Below, one piece after another: positions 48,355 through 59,000 of a DNA stretch of 64,000 nucleotides. A program made the translations under genes and the position numbers. The notes under the pieces were generated by a model, which was not told the origin of the DNA, did no database searches, and was given only the letters and a program-made list of their open reading frames with translations. The number at the start of each line of letters is the position of its first letter. The stretch's first letter is position 1. The stretch is from Siderastrea radians (taxonomy: Eukaryota; Cnidaria; Anthozoa; Scleractinia; Rhizangiidae): positions 52,532,915 through 52,596,914 of the forward strand of contig OZ024893.1 in the NCBI GenBank assembly GCA_964017195.1, given 5' to 3'.

Positions 48355-49105
48355 AATGGTCCTCAAAGATTGTTGTGGAACTTGAAAGAACCAAAAAGAT
48401 CTTTGGGAGATTTTTGAAGATCTTTTCTAATCTTGCGAGAACTTGATGACCTTTTGAAGAACCTTGAAGATCCTAGCAAGAATTGTGGAGAAATGTAAAG
48501 ATAATGGGAAGAATTTTGAAGATCAAAAGAGATATTGGCAAGAATTTTGAAGATCAAAAGAGATATTGGCAAGAATTTTGGAGATCCTTAAAGATCTTGG
48601 CAAGAACATTGAATATCTTGACAAGAATTTTGAAGATCCTTAAAAATCTTGGCAAGAACATCAAAGATCTTGACAAGAATTTTGAAGATCCTTAAAGATT
48701 TTGGCAAGAACATCGAAGATCTTGGCAAGAACTTTGAAGATCTTGAGAGGAATTTTGACAATCCTTAAAGATCTTGACAAGAATTTTAAAGATCCTTGAA
48801 GATCTTTGCAAGAACTTTGAATATCCTTGTAGATCTTGGCAAGAATTTTGAAGATCTTTGTAGATCCTTGAAGATCTTGGCAAGAAATTGAAAGATCTTT
48901 GTAGATCCTTGAGGATCTTGGCAAGAAAATAAAAGATCCTTGAAGATCTTGGCAAGAACTTTGAAGATCCTTGAAGATCTTGGCAAGAATTTTGAAGATC
49001 CTTGAAGATCCTTGAAGATTTTATAAAGATCTTTGTCAGGATCCTCAGTAGGATCCTCAAAGGTCCTCATGGAGATCTTTAAGGATCCTTGAAGATCCTT
49101 CAAAG
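48355..49105. repeat. GATC-rich tandem array, right arm (inverted relative to the left arm)
   Basis: Units of about 25-45 bases built around gatccttgaagatcttggcaagaa (split here as gatccttgaagatc and ttggcaagaa). It is more regular than the left arm, suggesting later amplification. On the minus strand it happens to keep long frames rich in DLQ, SSR and IFK, a by-product of the repeat. Confidence 0.85.
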
Positions 49106-49442
49106 ATTTTCACCAGGGAAAGCCAAACCATCACAAAGAAGAGCAATGTGTCAAAAAAGAAACAACCTTGCTGCACTTCCACCATTTCCCAAGCTCCCTG
49201 TTAAGTTTTAACGGCATCGGCTCCCAAACGCGCGTCCAAGATATAAAGCTTTTTAACCTAAGACAGGTGCGTAAGACCTCTGTCAAAACTTTGCCTTGCA
49301 GAAGTCACCATCGGCCTTAAAAAAACTGTCTTATTGTGATTAATTATGATCAAAAGGTAGATTTTTTAAACATTTTTTTTGTGAACCCAAACGGTTGTAC
49401 AGGGGGCCCTCAAATCAAATACGTAGACAGGAGTTTGCTTAC

Positions 49443-49480
49443 CTTTGCTGGGAATGTCCTTGATCGGAGACAGCGGCCAT
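49443..49480 (-). CDS. Candidate first coding exon (12 codons) of a minus-strand gene
   Basis: Minus strand: CAAAATGGCC start context, then MAAVSDQGHSQQ and a perfect AG|GTAAGC donor. CpG-containing sequence lies upstream (cgaacgggtt, ctcgagc), unusual for this AT-rich area and promoter-like. Downstream exons on the minus strand would have to lie within or beyond the Foldback-like structure. None could be joined with confidence. Confidence 0.35.
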
Positions 49481-49658
49481 TTTGAATAACTCGAGCGCGG
49501 TCATGTTTTGAGGTCTGGGACTTAGAAACCTTCGGAAACCCGTTCGTAACACCCGATCGGGAAATCCGAAAACCCGCCGAACGTATTTAGAAAAATATAT
49601 ACGGAACGACTGATCCTTACGGCAGTTAAAGAAACGAAGACCCAGAAGACGAAATACG

Positions 49659-49711
49659 TAAAGCAAAAAAATGTATGAAACAAAAAATTGTTTCATACAT
49701 TTTTTTGCTTT
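49659..49711. repeat. Near-perfect 53-bp palindrome
   Basis: aaagcaaaaaaatgtatgaa pairs with ttcatacatttttttgcttt around caaaaaattg. Confidence 0.9.
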
Positions 49712-52700
49712 TGAATGGTTACGGGAAGCGAGAGGTTTATATTAAAACACCCCTGCCCCCCCCCCCCCCCCGCTCCCCAATTTTATTAACCGTAAAGAAA
49801 ATCCTACGAAAATCTTTCTACCCAAAAAAACAGTCCAACAGACAATATTTTTATCTCAAAAAGGTCACCCGCACCTACCCGTCATTAATATACTTCAGTA
49901 CCCCTCCCCCGGGAAAAAGATGGAGGAATGAAATTACTACCTTTCGAGACTTGAAGCGACCGGATAAAAGTGAACGGATTTCACATAGCTTAAAATAACA
50001 TGTCCACTGTATTAGTTAAATGCTACAAATAAGCAATAAAACCATGTAACTGTTGCATGAAGCTATATTTACATTACCCGAAGATTTTAAAAGACGGTTG
50101 AACTGATGACCGTTAAACATCATCGCCACGTGTTTGCAAAGAATCACTCAGAAGGAAAGGTCCTGGCTTGAACACCCAGGCAGAAGATGACAGCTCCTTG
50201 TTTCGATGATATATGACTCCCCTATAAAAATGTTGTCAAGGTTTCGAAGCGCCTGTTAGGAAAGAATCGAAGCACAAGTAACTCTTTGCGCATACTTTTC
50301 TTTCCACTCGTGGTAAACAGTGAGAAATAAAATTGAGTAATGTATGCATGAATAATTATCTGCAATTCAAATGAGATTTAGTTCAAGACACATTTCCATG
50401 TGAGAGCCAATCTCGAATATTCAAATGTCCAAGTCTGTGTACCATAGGTTTAAGAATTTTTTCAAGTTGTATTCAAAATTCAAGTTTGTGTAAAAAGCCT
50501 TTTCCTATTACTGCATACCACAAAATCCAGAACTCAGTAAAACAGCGGGTCTCACCGAGGTCAGTCGTTCCACAAGTCACGCCACAAGTACAGGTCCCTG
50601 CATGTGCTACTGATACTCAACAAGCTAAGCAGTATCCCTTAGGCTTAAATCAGGCTAAAACAGGACAGGACACTGTTTAGTTTGTTTTTTAATAATATAC
50701 TACGTGTAGGCAGCGACCTCAATGTATCAGTTTGTGACCGGCTGCAACAAGTCAGCCCCGGAGCTAAAGAGACATCGCCGAAACGATAAACAGAGAATAC
50801 ATGTATAATTGATATATTTTAGGCTTTATTTGGCCGATGTTTCGGTAAAAAATACTGAACATACATCGGACAAAGCTAGATGTCCAACAATATAAACGTT
50901 GAACAAGTTAAGCAACCGGTCATTAATGTCGGCACATGTCCGAAATGGGTCGGAATTATAATAACACCTGTATTCTTTCCTGTACCACTAGCTACTGTTG
51001 TTATTTCTTTCACTGTCTATATTGATAGCCTTCAGTGGTTCCACTTTTTGCATTTTTGGTGGTTATCAACCATCTTGTACAGCCAGTTAAAATACCACGG
51101 TTCGTCTATAATTTCATGCTGTGTTAAAAAGGAGTAGTTATTTACGGTTATTTTCCAGCATGCCTTTTTGCCAGTAATAATCAAGGCCGCGGCTCAACTT
51201 TAATTTCATGCGATGGTTAAAAAGGAGCAGTTTTTGGTGGTTAAACACTCCTTTTTGCCAGTTATTTGCTTCTACGTATCCTAAATATCTAAAGGAACTG
51301 TTCACTCTTCGAAACTCCAAGTATTTATTAAGAGGAAAGAATATACTGACCTTGCCTGAACCGAGAACAACAAATTATGGACTACCGCGGATGATATGCC
51401 CGTGCATGGGCCAAGCGTCTGGATGCCCTGTATCACCCATACACAGTATCAATGCTAAAGTAAATATTCTTGTAAATGCACAAGGTTAAAGGTTAGGAAA
51501 TAATCCGTAGATGGAAGCATTTCCTGAATGTGCACGAGCATATATAGAACTGAACTACTCAAGCCTGCTCATAATGTTTATTAGCCACATTTTTGCACTA
51601 AAAATGAATTACAGTGTGTTTGCAGTAAATGAACAAAAATTACAAAATCTATTGGGACTGCTTCTTGGGACTCAGGGAGTTACAAAATCTTAATTTAAGT
51701 TAAAAACATTTCTAATATAGGTACTTTTTATTTTTAGTCTTAAAATTACAGTTAACTTTTCAATGCTTTTGCCGTTTGCCATTAAGATGGTACTAGAGAA
51801 GAAGCTTCGTCTGAGACGGTCAGATCTGCACTCGTTTAAAAACTGAGCCTGATGTCTGAAACCAGAAAGTTTGAGATTTGAAGGAATTCTACGACGTGAA
51901 GCGAGTTTACATAATAATCTAAAGGTTACATTTAAAAGCGTCGGAAATGGTCTATCTGGTAAATGCTTACCTTTTATTTTGAGCAACGACAGTTGAAAAT
52001 TATCCTCATACATATGTGCTTGCAACTCGACATTCCGCATCACGCAATGTTGTAGAGTAAATTCCCGCGTACGTGAGCGTGTGACCTGCACATCTAATCA
52101 CGGGTGTAAACGCGAGGAAGATCTCGTAAGTTCAAAGTACACACAAAATTTTTTTTGTAGCTCAAATCTCAGTCACATATTCATTGTTACACTAAACTTC
52201 TGAGGTGCATGCAGCTGTGAGGTTCGTGAGTTTGGAAAACACTGCTGAAAATTAAAAGGTAAGGCAATAGTGACTTGCTCTTTGAACTCCATCAATAGAA
52301 GAAAAGAAAAGGCGTTCCCGCATTTTCAGTGCATTTTCAGTTCTCAATTCACTTCCGAATCGTTGCAAAGTCGGTTTACGTTTTCGTTACCATCCTGAGA
52401 AAGGAAAATTCTGAATTTGTCCATTTTAAGGGCGTATAAGCGCATTAAGGTAAACATGTTTTGTCGTTCAGTTTTTACCGTAAAAGCCGAATTTCTGCTG
52501 CGGTTTTTATAACGATTTTTTTTTGTTACTGCGATATTACTCAATATTTCGGCGATTTAATTGCGATTTTGTTGCGAGCATGAACACGTCAAAGTTTCCC
52601 CTCTGGGTGACCCAGATCGGGCACCCAGATAGCCTTTATTAGTCACATGCAATCTCCTCACATCAAATCGGAAATCGCCGTGAAATTGCAGCCAGTTTAC

Positions 52701-54239
52701 ACAGCCGTTTTCAAATCGCACTAAAAGGTATCTTTTTTTTCGTCCATTTTTTGTCAATTTGCATTGAAACAGAGGGCATAGTTTCTGCCTCGAAGCATAT
52801 TTATGTATTTGATTGGTTTTTTTTTCCCTCTCGATCAAAGGAAGAGCCTCATCTATTTAGTTTCATTTTTGTCATTACATAATTTGACTTCACTATGGCA
52901 ATGGTGTACTTACAAAATTAGTTTATTCCTTGTTTTAGCACTTTGCTAAATCAGTAGTCAAAAATACAGCTTGTCGAGATAAACTACTCTAATAGCAGCT
53001 GCACTAGTAATAGACTGCAAGACGTTCCGTATCAATACACAAATTTAAGGCTTCTACTTTTTAGTATTATGCAGTGACACTTTAAGTAGTCACCTAGAAT
53101 TACGAGTTGATGCCAGAAAAGTAAAGAAAATTGTTTAAAATCGTCAAAAATAACGAAGAAATGGCAAGCTTGAACAATTCCTAAATCGCCAAATTTAAGT
53201 TTTACTAAGGAAATAGCCATCCGTATCACGAGTTTATAGAATGATTTACAATAACTGCTCTATATCCTCCGGGGGCTCATTGGCCGACAATTGACGCCTA
53301 ACGCGCAGGACTGGTTTGAACTTTGACTTCAAGATGGATTCAGCTAATGTTTATTTTGCAAGTATCAGGATTTGGATCGATTGAAGGTGAAATCTTGCCT
53401 TTTCTTACCAAATATTAAATTTGCTACTGGAAAAAAGTACACGTGTGAGAGCTCAAAATTTTGGACTAGGAAAGGGGAAGATTTGTTCGACTCGAGCCCC
53501 TTTATAGACGAAAAAAATGATCGAATTCATTAATATATAGAAAGCTTACTAAGCATGCCACTTTGAGGATTACACGTATACTAGTTAGTCTGCAAAGTTC
53601 AGCTTTCGGTGCTTCTAAAAAGAGACTTGTTGCTTACAAACAAATTGTTTCTAATAACGAAAGAAAAAAAGCTGGTATTTAGTCACTCAATGCACACTTG
53701 GCGATCGACGAAAAAAGTTATGACTGCCATTGCAAAATCACTCGCTTTACCCGTGATTTCTACTATTGTTTCTGACAGCCAAATTCTCCCATTACGTAAT
53801 TTTTAACATTGGTATGTCTCGTGTCGATCTTGTTATCGAAGCTTTTCCGGTATAAATCAGCTATCTTTTCAACTTCTTTCTTAGATGTGTCTTCCACTTG
53901 TCTAGTAGCTTTTAATTAGTGTTTAATTCCCTTGCTGGTGAGGATCGAAGATTTTCGATCAGAACGTCCGTTTGTTCGTTAATTCGTTTTTAACGTTTTT
54001 TAAATGTTTTGGTTTCTTAATTCCCGGTTCTCTAAGTTCAGGAACCCAAGGTTAAAGCATGTCTGCAGCATTCGACTTTGTAAATCTTCCCATTCAGTTG
54101 CTTGCAGTGATTGTGACGAAGTAAGGCTAAGGCTATAGTATTATCTCCATCATGCAAGACTGCTTTTGAAACCATCCCTTCAGTGGGGTGGCGTAAATCT
54201 GTGTTAAGCCTGTCTCAGAAAAGAAACCTCCCGTGTTTC
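49712..54239. other. Intergenic, no gene supported
   Basis: Holds a poly-C run (about 49757-49772), a partial direct repeat at 51112-51150 and 51206-51250 (atttcatgc followed by ttaaaaaggag.agtt), and AT-rich filler. Minus-strand sequence near 51780-51950 is faintly reminiscent of a LINE ORF end, but not enough to call. Confidence 0.45.
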
Positions 54240-54360
54240 CTCGAGCATAATACACACATACATTTAACACATTTATTAAACACACCCCCACATGAGGCTA
54301 TTCAGTGATCAGTTACACAATATATCATAAACTAATCTATATTTTACTAAATTAAGTAAC
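54240..54360 (-). mobile_element. LINE 3' tail, same family as the fragment at 18879-19374
   Basis: aatacacacatacattt...cacccccacatgaggctattcagtgatcag parallels 18862-18912 (aatacatacatattt...cgtttgaggcttttcagtgatca). Only the 3' end is present here. It lies immediately left of the TTAA element. Confidence 0.7.
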
Positions 54361-54364
54361 TTAA

Positions 54365-55592
54365 GGTGATTCCACTCAATTGCATTGCGCATCCTTTCTG
54401 CGCATCATTTTTTGCGCGATTAGCGCGCGCACGAGCGCGCGCATGTTCAGAACTTGGTAGGTTTTCCAGGAAAACTGAGTTGTTCAGAGAAATAAATGGT
54501 CTTTTTCTCCGAATCGAGCACGGTGACCCTTAATTTTTATTGTATAAACTCAATCAGGACAGTGTTCCCAAAGCAAAATAACAAAGTTAGCAAAAATCTA
54601 TGATCAGATTTTGCACATTTTAAAAAAATAATACGAAAAAAGCCATTTAGGGTAGAGGACCGCACATCAAGCTACCATCGTCACCGTCTACTTTTTGAGT
54701 CGGTCCAGTAAATTTGAAGCTTTTCCGCCATGTTTTGTATGTACAAAGTCAACCTATACATGAAATATCAATCTGCAGTGGAAATATTGAGCACGGTTGG
54801 CTTCGCGCGTTTATTGCCTGAAAGTGCCTTTAACTCTTTCCCGTCAAGACTAGTATCTTCCCGACGTTAACGTCGGGAACCATTGAACCACTCCTGATGT
54901 CATCATTTTTGACGTTACCAAATTGTTTTGATAAGCAGCTAATACAGCAAGGACAGATCCATCAATATGTGTGTCCATTTTGAATATCGACTAAATTCTG
55001 GTAGAGCTATACCAGAAAAAACGTGTCCAATTTTGGGTGCAAAGTTGGGGAAAAATAGGCCAAGTCACCTAGTTGATCAATGTTCCCTTTCCAGGTTTTT
55101 TGAAGGACTGAGGCCAAAACTTTTCCAGTGGATAGAAAGGGGATAAGGTGTAGAAGATAAAGAGAAAAGAAAGGGAGAGAAAAAGGAAAGCAAAAGAAGC
55201 GAGAAAAAAATTGGAAATGAATCAGCAAAAAAAAAAAAAAAAAAAAAAAAATTTTGGCTTATGCGCATGCGTGAAATCAAAATATTGTACAATTTACAAC
55301 AGAAGCTGGCTCAAAATCTAGCTAAATTGTAAGAAAACGCTTTTGTAGCAAGGTTTAGTGGCATTTGGCAACATAGCACTCAAAAAACCGCTTTAACGGT
55401 AAAAAATGCGTTTTTTAAGGAAAAAAATCGGACGGGAAAGGGTTAAACACTTTATTCGTCAGCAGTATACCACTAAAACGAGTACGGTGACCCCCCATTT
55501 TTATCGAAATTTTAGACCCTACATGACTTGTTGAATATTTGTGCCAAGTTTCATTACACATTTATGGCAGATTGTTTTTCCGGTGAATCACC
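54365..55592. mobile_element. 1.2-kb TTAA-flanked TIR element (piggyBac/Kolobok-type, non-autonomous)
   Basis: TTAA at 54361-54364 and 55593-55596. The termini ggtgattccactcaa and (reverse complement) ggtgattcaccgg match for the first ten bases. Near the ends the phrases gagcacggtgaccctta and gagtacggtgaccccccat recur as direct subterminal repeats. There is a long A run at 55226-55250. No transposase frame seen. Confidence 0.75.
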
Positions 55593-55722
55593 TTAAATAG
55601 TAAACTACTAAAACAATGCTGAATTCTATAAAATTATGGTTGTTCTGAACTGTTTAAAACATCCGAAGATACAATAGCTTGGCATAATTTGTATGACAAT
55701 GTATCTTTTTTTCTTTTTTGAT

Positions 55723-55952
55723 TTGACCCGTTAAGCCCCAACAGTGATCAGCATCAGTTTTCTCCTTGTAATATCAATGCACAATTAAATGCACAGTTGT
55801 TAAGATTCAAGGGAATGATCACCAGGGAATGAGAATTAAGGGAATGATAACTCTTTTGATATTTGAACAACTTCTCCCAACTAGCACTACAACAAATGTA
55901 TGGTGACTAGTAAGGGGAATGGATATGCTGACACTGGGGATTTAAGGGTTAA
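55723..55952. mobile_element. ~230-bp TIR MITE just upstream of the second SLC6 gene
   Basis: Left end ttgacccgttaagccccaac and right end ctggggatttaagggttaag are inverted. A gatcagcatca near the left faces gatatgctgac near the right. A possible lone end of the same family (ttggggattaaagggttaag) lies at 57299-57318. The element ends about 90 bases before the coding ATG, inside the 5' UTR intron. Confidence 0.7.
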
Positions 55953-56044
55953 GACTTGGTGATCTATCTAAATCTTATCTATACTTTTTTTTTTCAGTTT
56001 TCACGTTTTTACGTTTTGCATGAGACCAGAAGTGCAGATTCAAA

Positions 56045-59000
56045 ATGGAGATCGAAGATGTCAAGGAACGAGAGACTTGGTCTTCAAAGTTTGATTTTCT
56101 TCTGGCTTTGAGCGGCTTTTCCATTGGCCTTGGTAACGTGTGGAGATTTCCATACCTGTGTTTCAAAAATGGAGGAGGTAAATACACGTTTTCTTTCGTT
56201 TCTGGTCAATATAATTATTTCTTAAAGCTAATTTTTTAGAGCAAGGAAATTAAGGAAGAAGAATGGCTTGTGATTCTGATTGCTTTTTCTACAAAAGCAG
56301 TTTACGATAACCCCTGCTTAACGTTTATCGAACCTCATGCAGAAATTCATAAGACGACTCTAATGAAAAGCAATTCCAATAAAAGCCTGGCGAACAATGT
56401 GGAATTTGAATCCTGACAATACATTTAAACAAATAATAAACGCGCATGTACAAACCCGTACGTAAACCTCAGCACATCTTTTAAAAAACTGTTTGGCCTC
56501 ACCTACGCTAGAAATAACCCGCCCCCACCGCCACCCCCAAAGAAATGTTGATCCAGAGAAAAAGTCATTTTAGGCAAAAAAGCAAAAATTTAACCGAAGA
56601 GGGGCTTGAAAGCATAAAGGCTTTAGAAGTAATCTTCCTTGTTTCTAGAATCAACGTAAATATGCAATTATGAAGTTGTGCAGGATTAAAGCCAAGTCTT
56701 TGAGGCACGAATCTCGCGACTCCTTTTAACATGCTGTCGCAATGACGATTAAGTTGAAAAACCGCACATCAACTGGAGTTATCAAGTCTCATTAACAGCT
56801 TGTTTCAATTATCAGGCAGTTTTCTCATCCCCTACTTGATATGCCTGATCGTGGCTGGATTCCCTGTTACAATTTTGGAGATCGGTGTGGGGCAGTATAC
56901 AAGTCAAGGGGGAATCACAGCATGGAATATCTGTCCACTTGTACAAGGTGAGAATCAGTTCCTCGACAATTTATTATGAATTACCTTTGTTCAGTGTGTC
57001 TACACGTAGTCTGTTTTATTAACGGCTAAATAGGATCATAAATGAAAACAAATATAATATTCTGATTGATTGCCTGAGGGGTTCAACTTTCAAACAACAA
57101 ATCCTTCAGCTTCTAGGCTCAAAATCAACGTGCCTGTCTTCCGTCCTCCTCACTAGCCTCTATATATTTCTCGTAGTACAAGTTAAAAGAAATTTGTTTG
57201 AACATGAAAAAAATTAGTTTTGGCGATCGTTTCCTTCATTCTCATCACATAAATTTCATCATGTAGAAATACCATTAGAAGTTAAATGCCGGTCATTGTT
57301 GGGGATTAAAGGGTTAAGTGGGTCGAACTAATATCCCTTACAATTTTGGTGGGCCTTCTGCGAAAGGGTCGAAAAGACGAAAAAATGATTATGAGTAATT
57401 TTTATACTTAATGACGTTTCGTTAACCGAAATATATACGTGGAATGTTCTGTCCACATAATTTTTTTAAGACCCATAATAATTAATCAATTCATAATATT
57501 CACTGAACTTGCGTGGCTTGATTGTTTGGTCCATATTGGGAAATATTGATATCATCACTTGTTCGCAAGTCACGCCAACATTTCGTGCGAGATATCGTCA
57601 TGGCATTTGTTTGGAAACTCACACGACAGACTCGTGCGAGAGGTAGACCAGAAGAAAGAGCGCCTTGGGCGCGAGCATGCATGCAATAGGAAACTTAGTA
57701 ATGCAAATACGATGGGAACGCCAAGAAAAAACGTCTGTGAAAAAAGGCCACGTAAATTTGATCTTCTCCTGAGTTTCACGGCAAATCGAGTGATTTGTCT
57801 CATGCAGTCGGAACTCTCCAGGAGATGAATTTGAAGGGACGGCCTGGGGTCAAGTTGAGACAGGGAGAGGAAATTCTTCTCTCTATGGTCACGGTCTCCA
57901 CTTTTTTTGTAGAGAAGAGTAAAGGGATGTGTCAAAATGTATAATGCACGTGCAGCGCCATTGTTTGCTACTTGAACCCTTTGAAAGCCTTAGCAATGTT
58001 CTGTTTGTCGTCGCTGTGATGGTTTTGTATAAAGGTCCCTAATCGTACCAACGTCACGCTACCAGGCTAGTAGTGTAAATTATTACTAGCCATTCAAAGG
58101 TCATATGTTTTCACTGCTTTGCAGCATAAAATTTAAGAATTAAGTTGCCTCTTTTGAAGTTTTCCTTAGAACTTAATTGACCCAGTGGGTGAGGAAGTTC
58201 CAGTTGTGGAATTGATCGGAAGGCCTTTTGTTTCAGGTTGTGAAAAATCGAAGTTTTGTCAATAGCTATCGGCTATAGTGAAACTTGAGGGGACCTTGCT
58301 CGTCTAGTGAGAATATTCGGCTTTACAACGGTGTAAGAACCTGTGAAACTTACGGATGACGTAAAACAAAGGAAACAAAACATTTTAAATAATGCCGTAC
58401 AGCAAAACAAAAACTAACAAACAAAGAAATTCTTGTCAGGTTCTTACACCGCGGTAAGCCCGAAAATTCTCCAAATAACCTTACAGCCACAATTGCCTTT
58501 ATAATAGCAATGGTTGCTCTTTTTAACCCCTCTGTCTCCTTGTTTATCGATACGACGAAGTTAAGGCCCCCACAAAAGAGGAAACACTGTTGCAGAAACA
58601 CTTTTCCCTCAATTTTTCCTTGTTTGCCTGTAATGCGAAAAAAAACATTTGCTGCGGACACATTTTTTGTTTCCGAGAAACAAAAGAAGGTTTCTTTTTT
58701 TTCAAAAAACACTTTGTCGGGGGCACCCAACTGTTCGTTTCGGGAAATATCTGTTCGGAAGGCCTAAAGTCGCCTGAAATTTTCGGATTAAATTCAGTGC
58801 AGTGAAAGGCAAAAAGTTCTTCGGCAAAAACATCGCGTCGGAATATGCTTTAGTAACAAGATGACTTATCAGTGACTATTGTTTTTGGAGGGACAAATAT
58901 GTCTTTTAGAGTGCAAAATAAGGTCAGCTAGCATTTTCGGAGAGCCATAAGCAGCTCGGAAATTCTGCTGATAGGGTTCTGTTTCCTAAAATTTTCTGCG

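Larger units (their letters stand above)
43398..49115. mobile_element. Foldback-like structure: ~5.7 kb bounded by inverted GATC-rich tandem-repeat arrays
   Basis: The left end ccctggtgaaaa...aggatcttcaaggatc matches the reverse complement of the right end (gatccttgaagatcc... attttcaccaggg). Inside each terminus lies a long array of GATC-centred repeats, left 43419-44490 and right 48355-49105, in opposite orientation. Long inverted ends made of tandem subrepeats are the mark of Foldback/Galileo-type DNA elements. The 3.9-kb interior has no recognisable transposase of its own. It holds two further TIR elements (45823-47008 and 47400-48014). I could not see a target duplication. Alternatively these are two unrelated GATC-rich satellites in chance opposite orientation; the shared terminus argues against that. 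Confidence 0.6.

Noticed and set aside
48661..49103. Overlapping minus-strand open frames rich in DLQGSSK / PRSSRIF
   Set aside because: By-products of the GATC tandem repeat, open in more than one frame, with no start context or splice sites.
50486..50680. 64-codon plus-strand frame rich in Q, V and P
   Set aside because: No recognised motif or splice signals; not distinguishable from chance.
51690..52091. 133-codon minus-strand frame
   Set aside because: A faint resemblance to LINE ORF ends in the middle, but no clear hallmark motif; could be chance in AT-rich DNA.
58350..58767. Overlapping frames on both strands near 58.5 kb
   Set aside because: They cross a TIR MITE and an old repeat; frames on both strands and of equal length indicate non-coding DNA.
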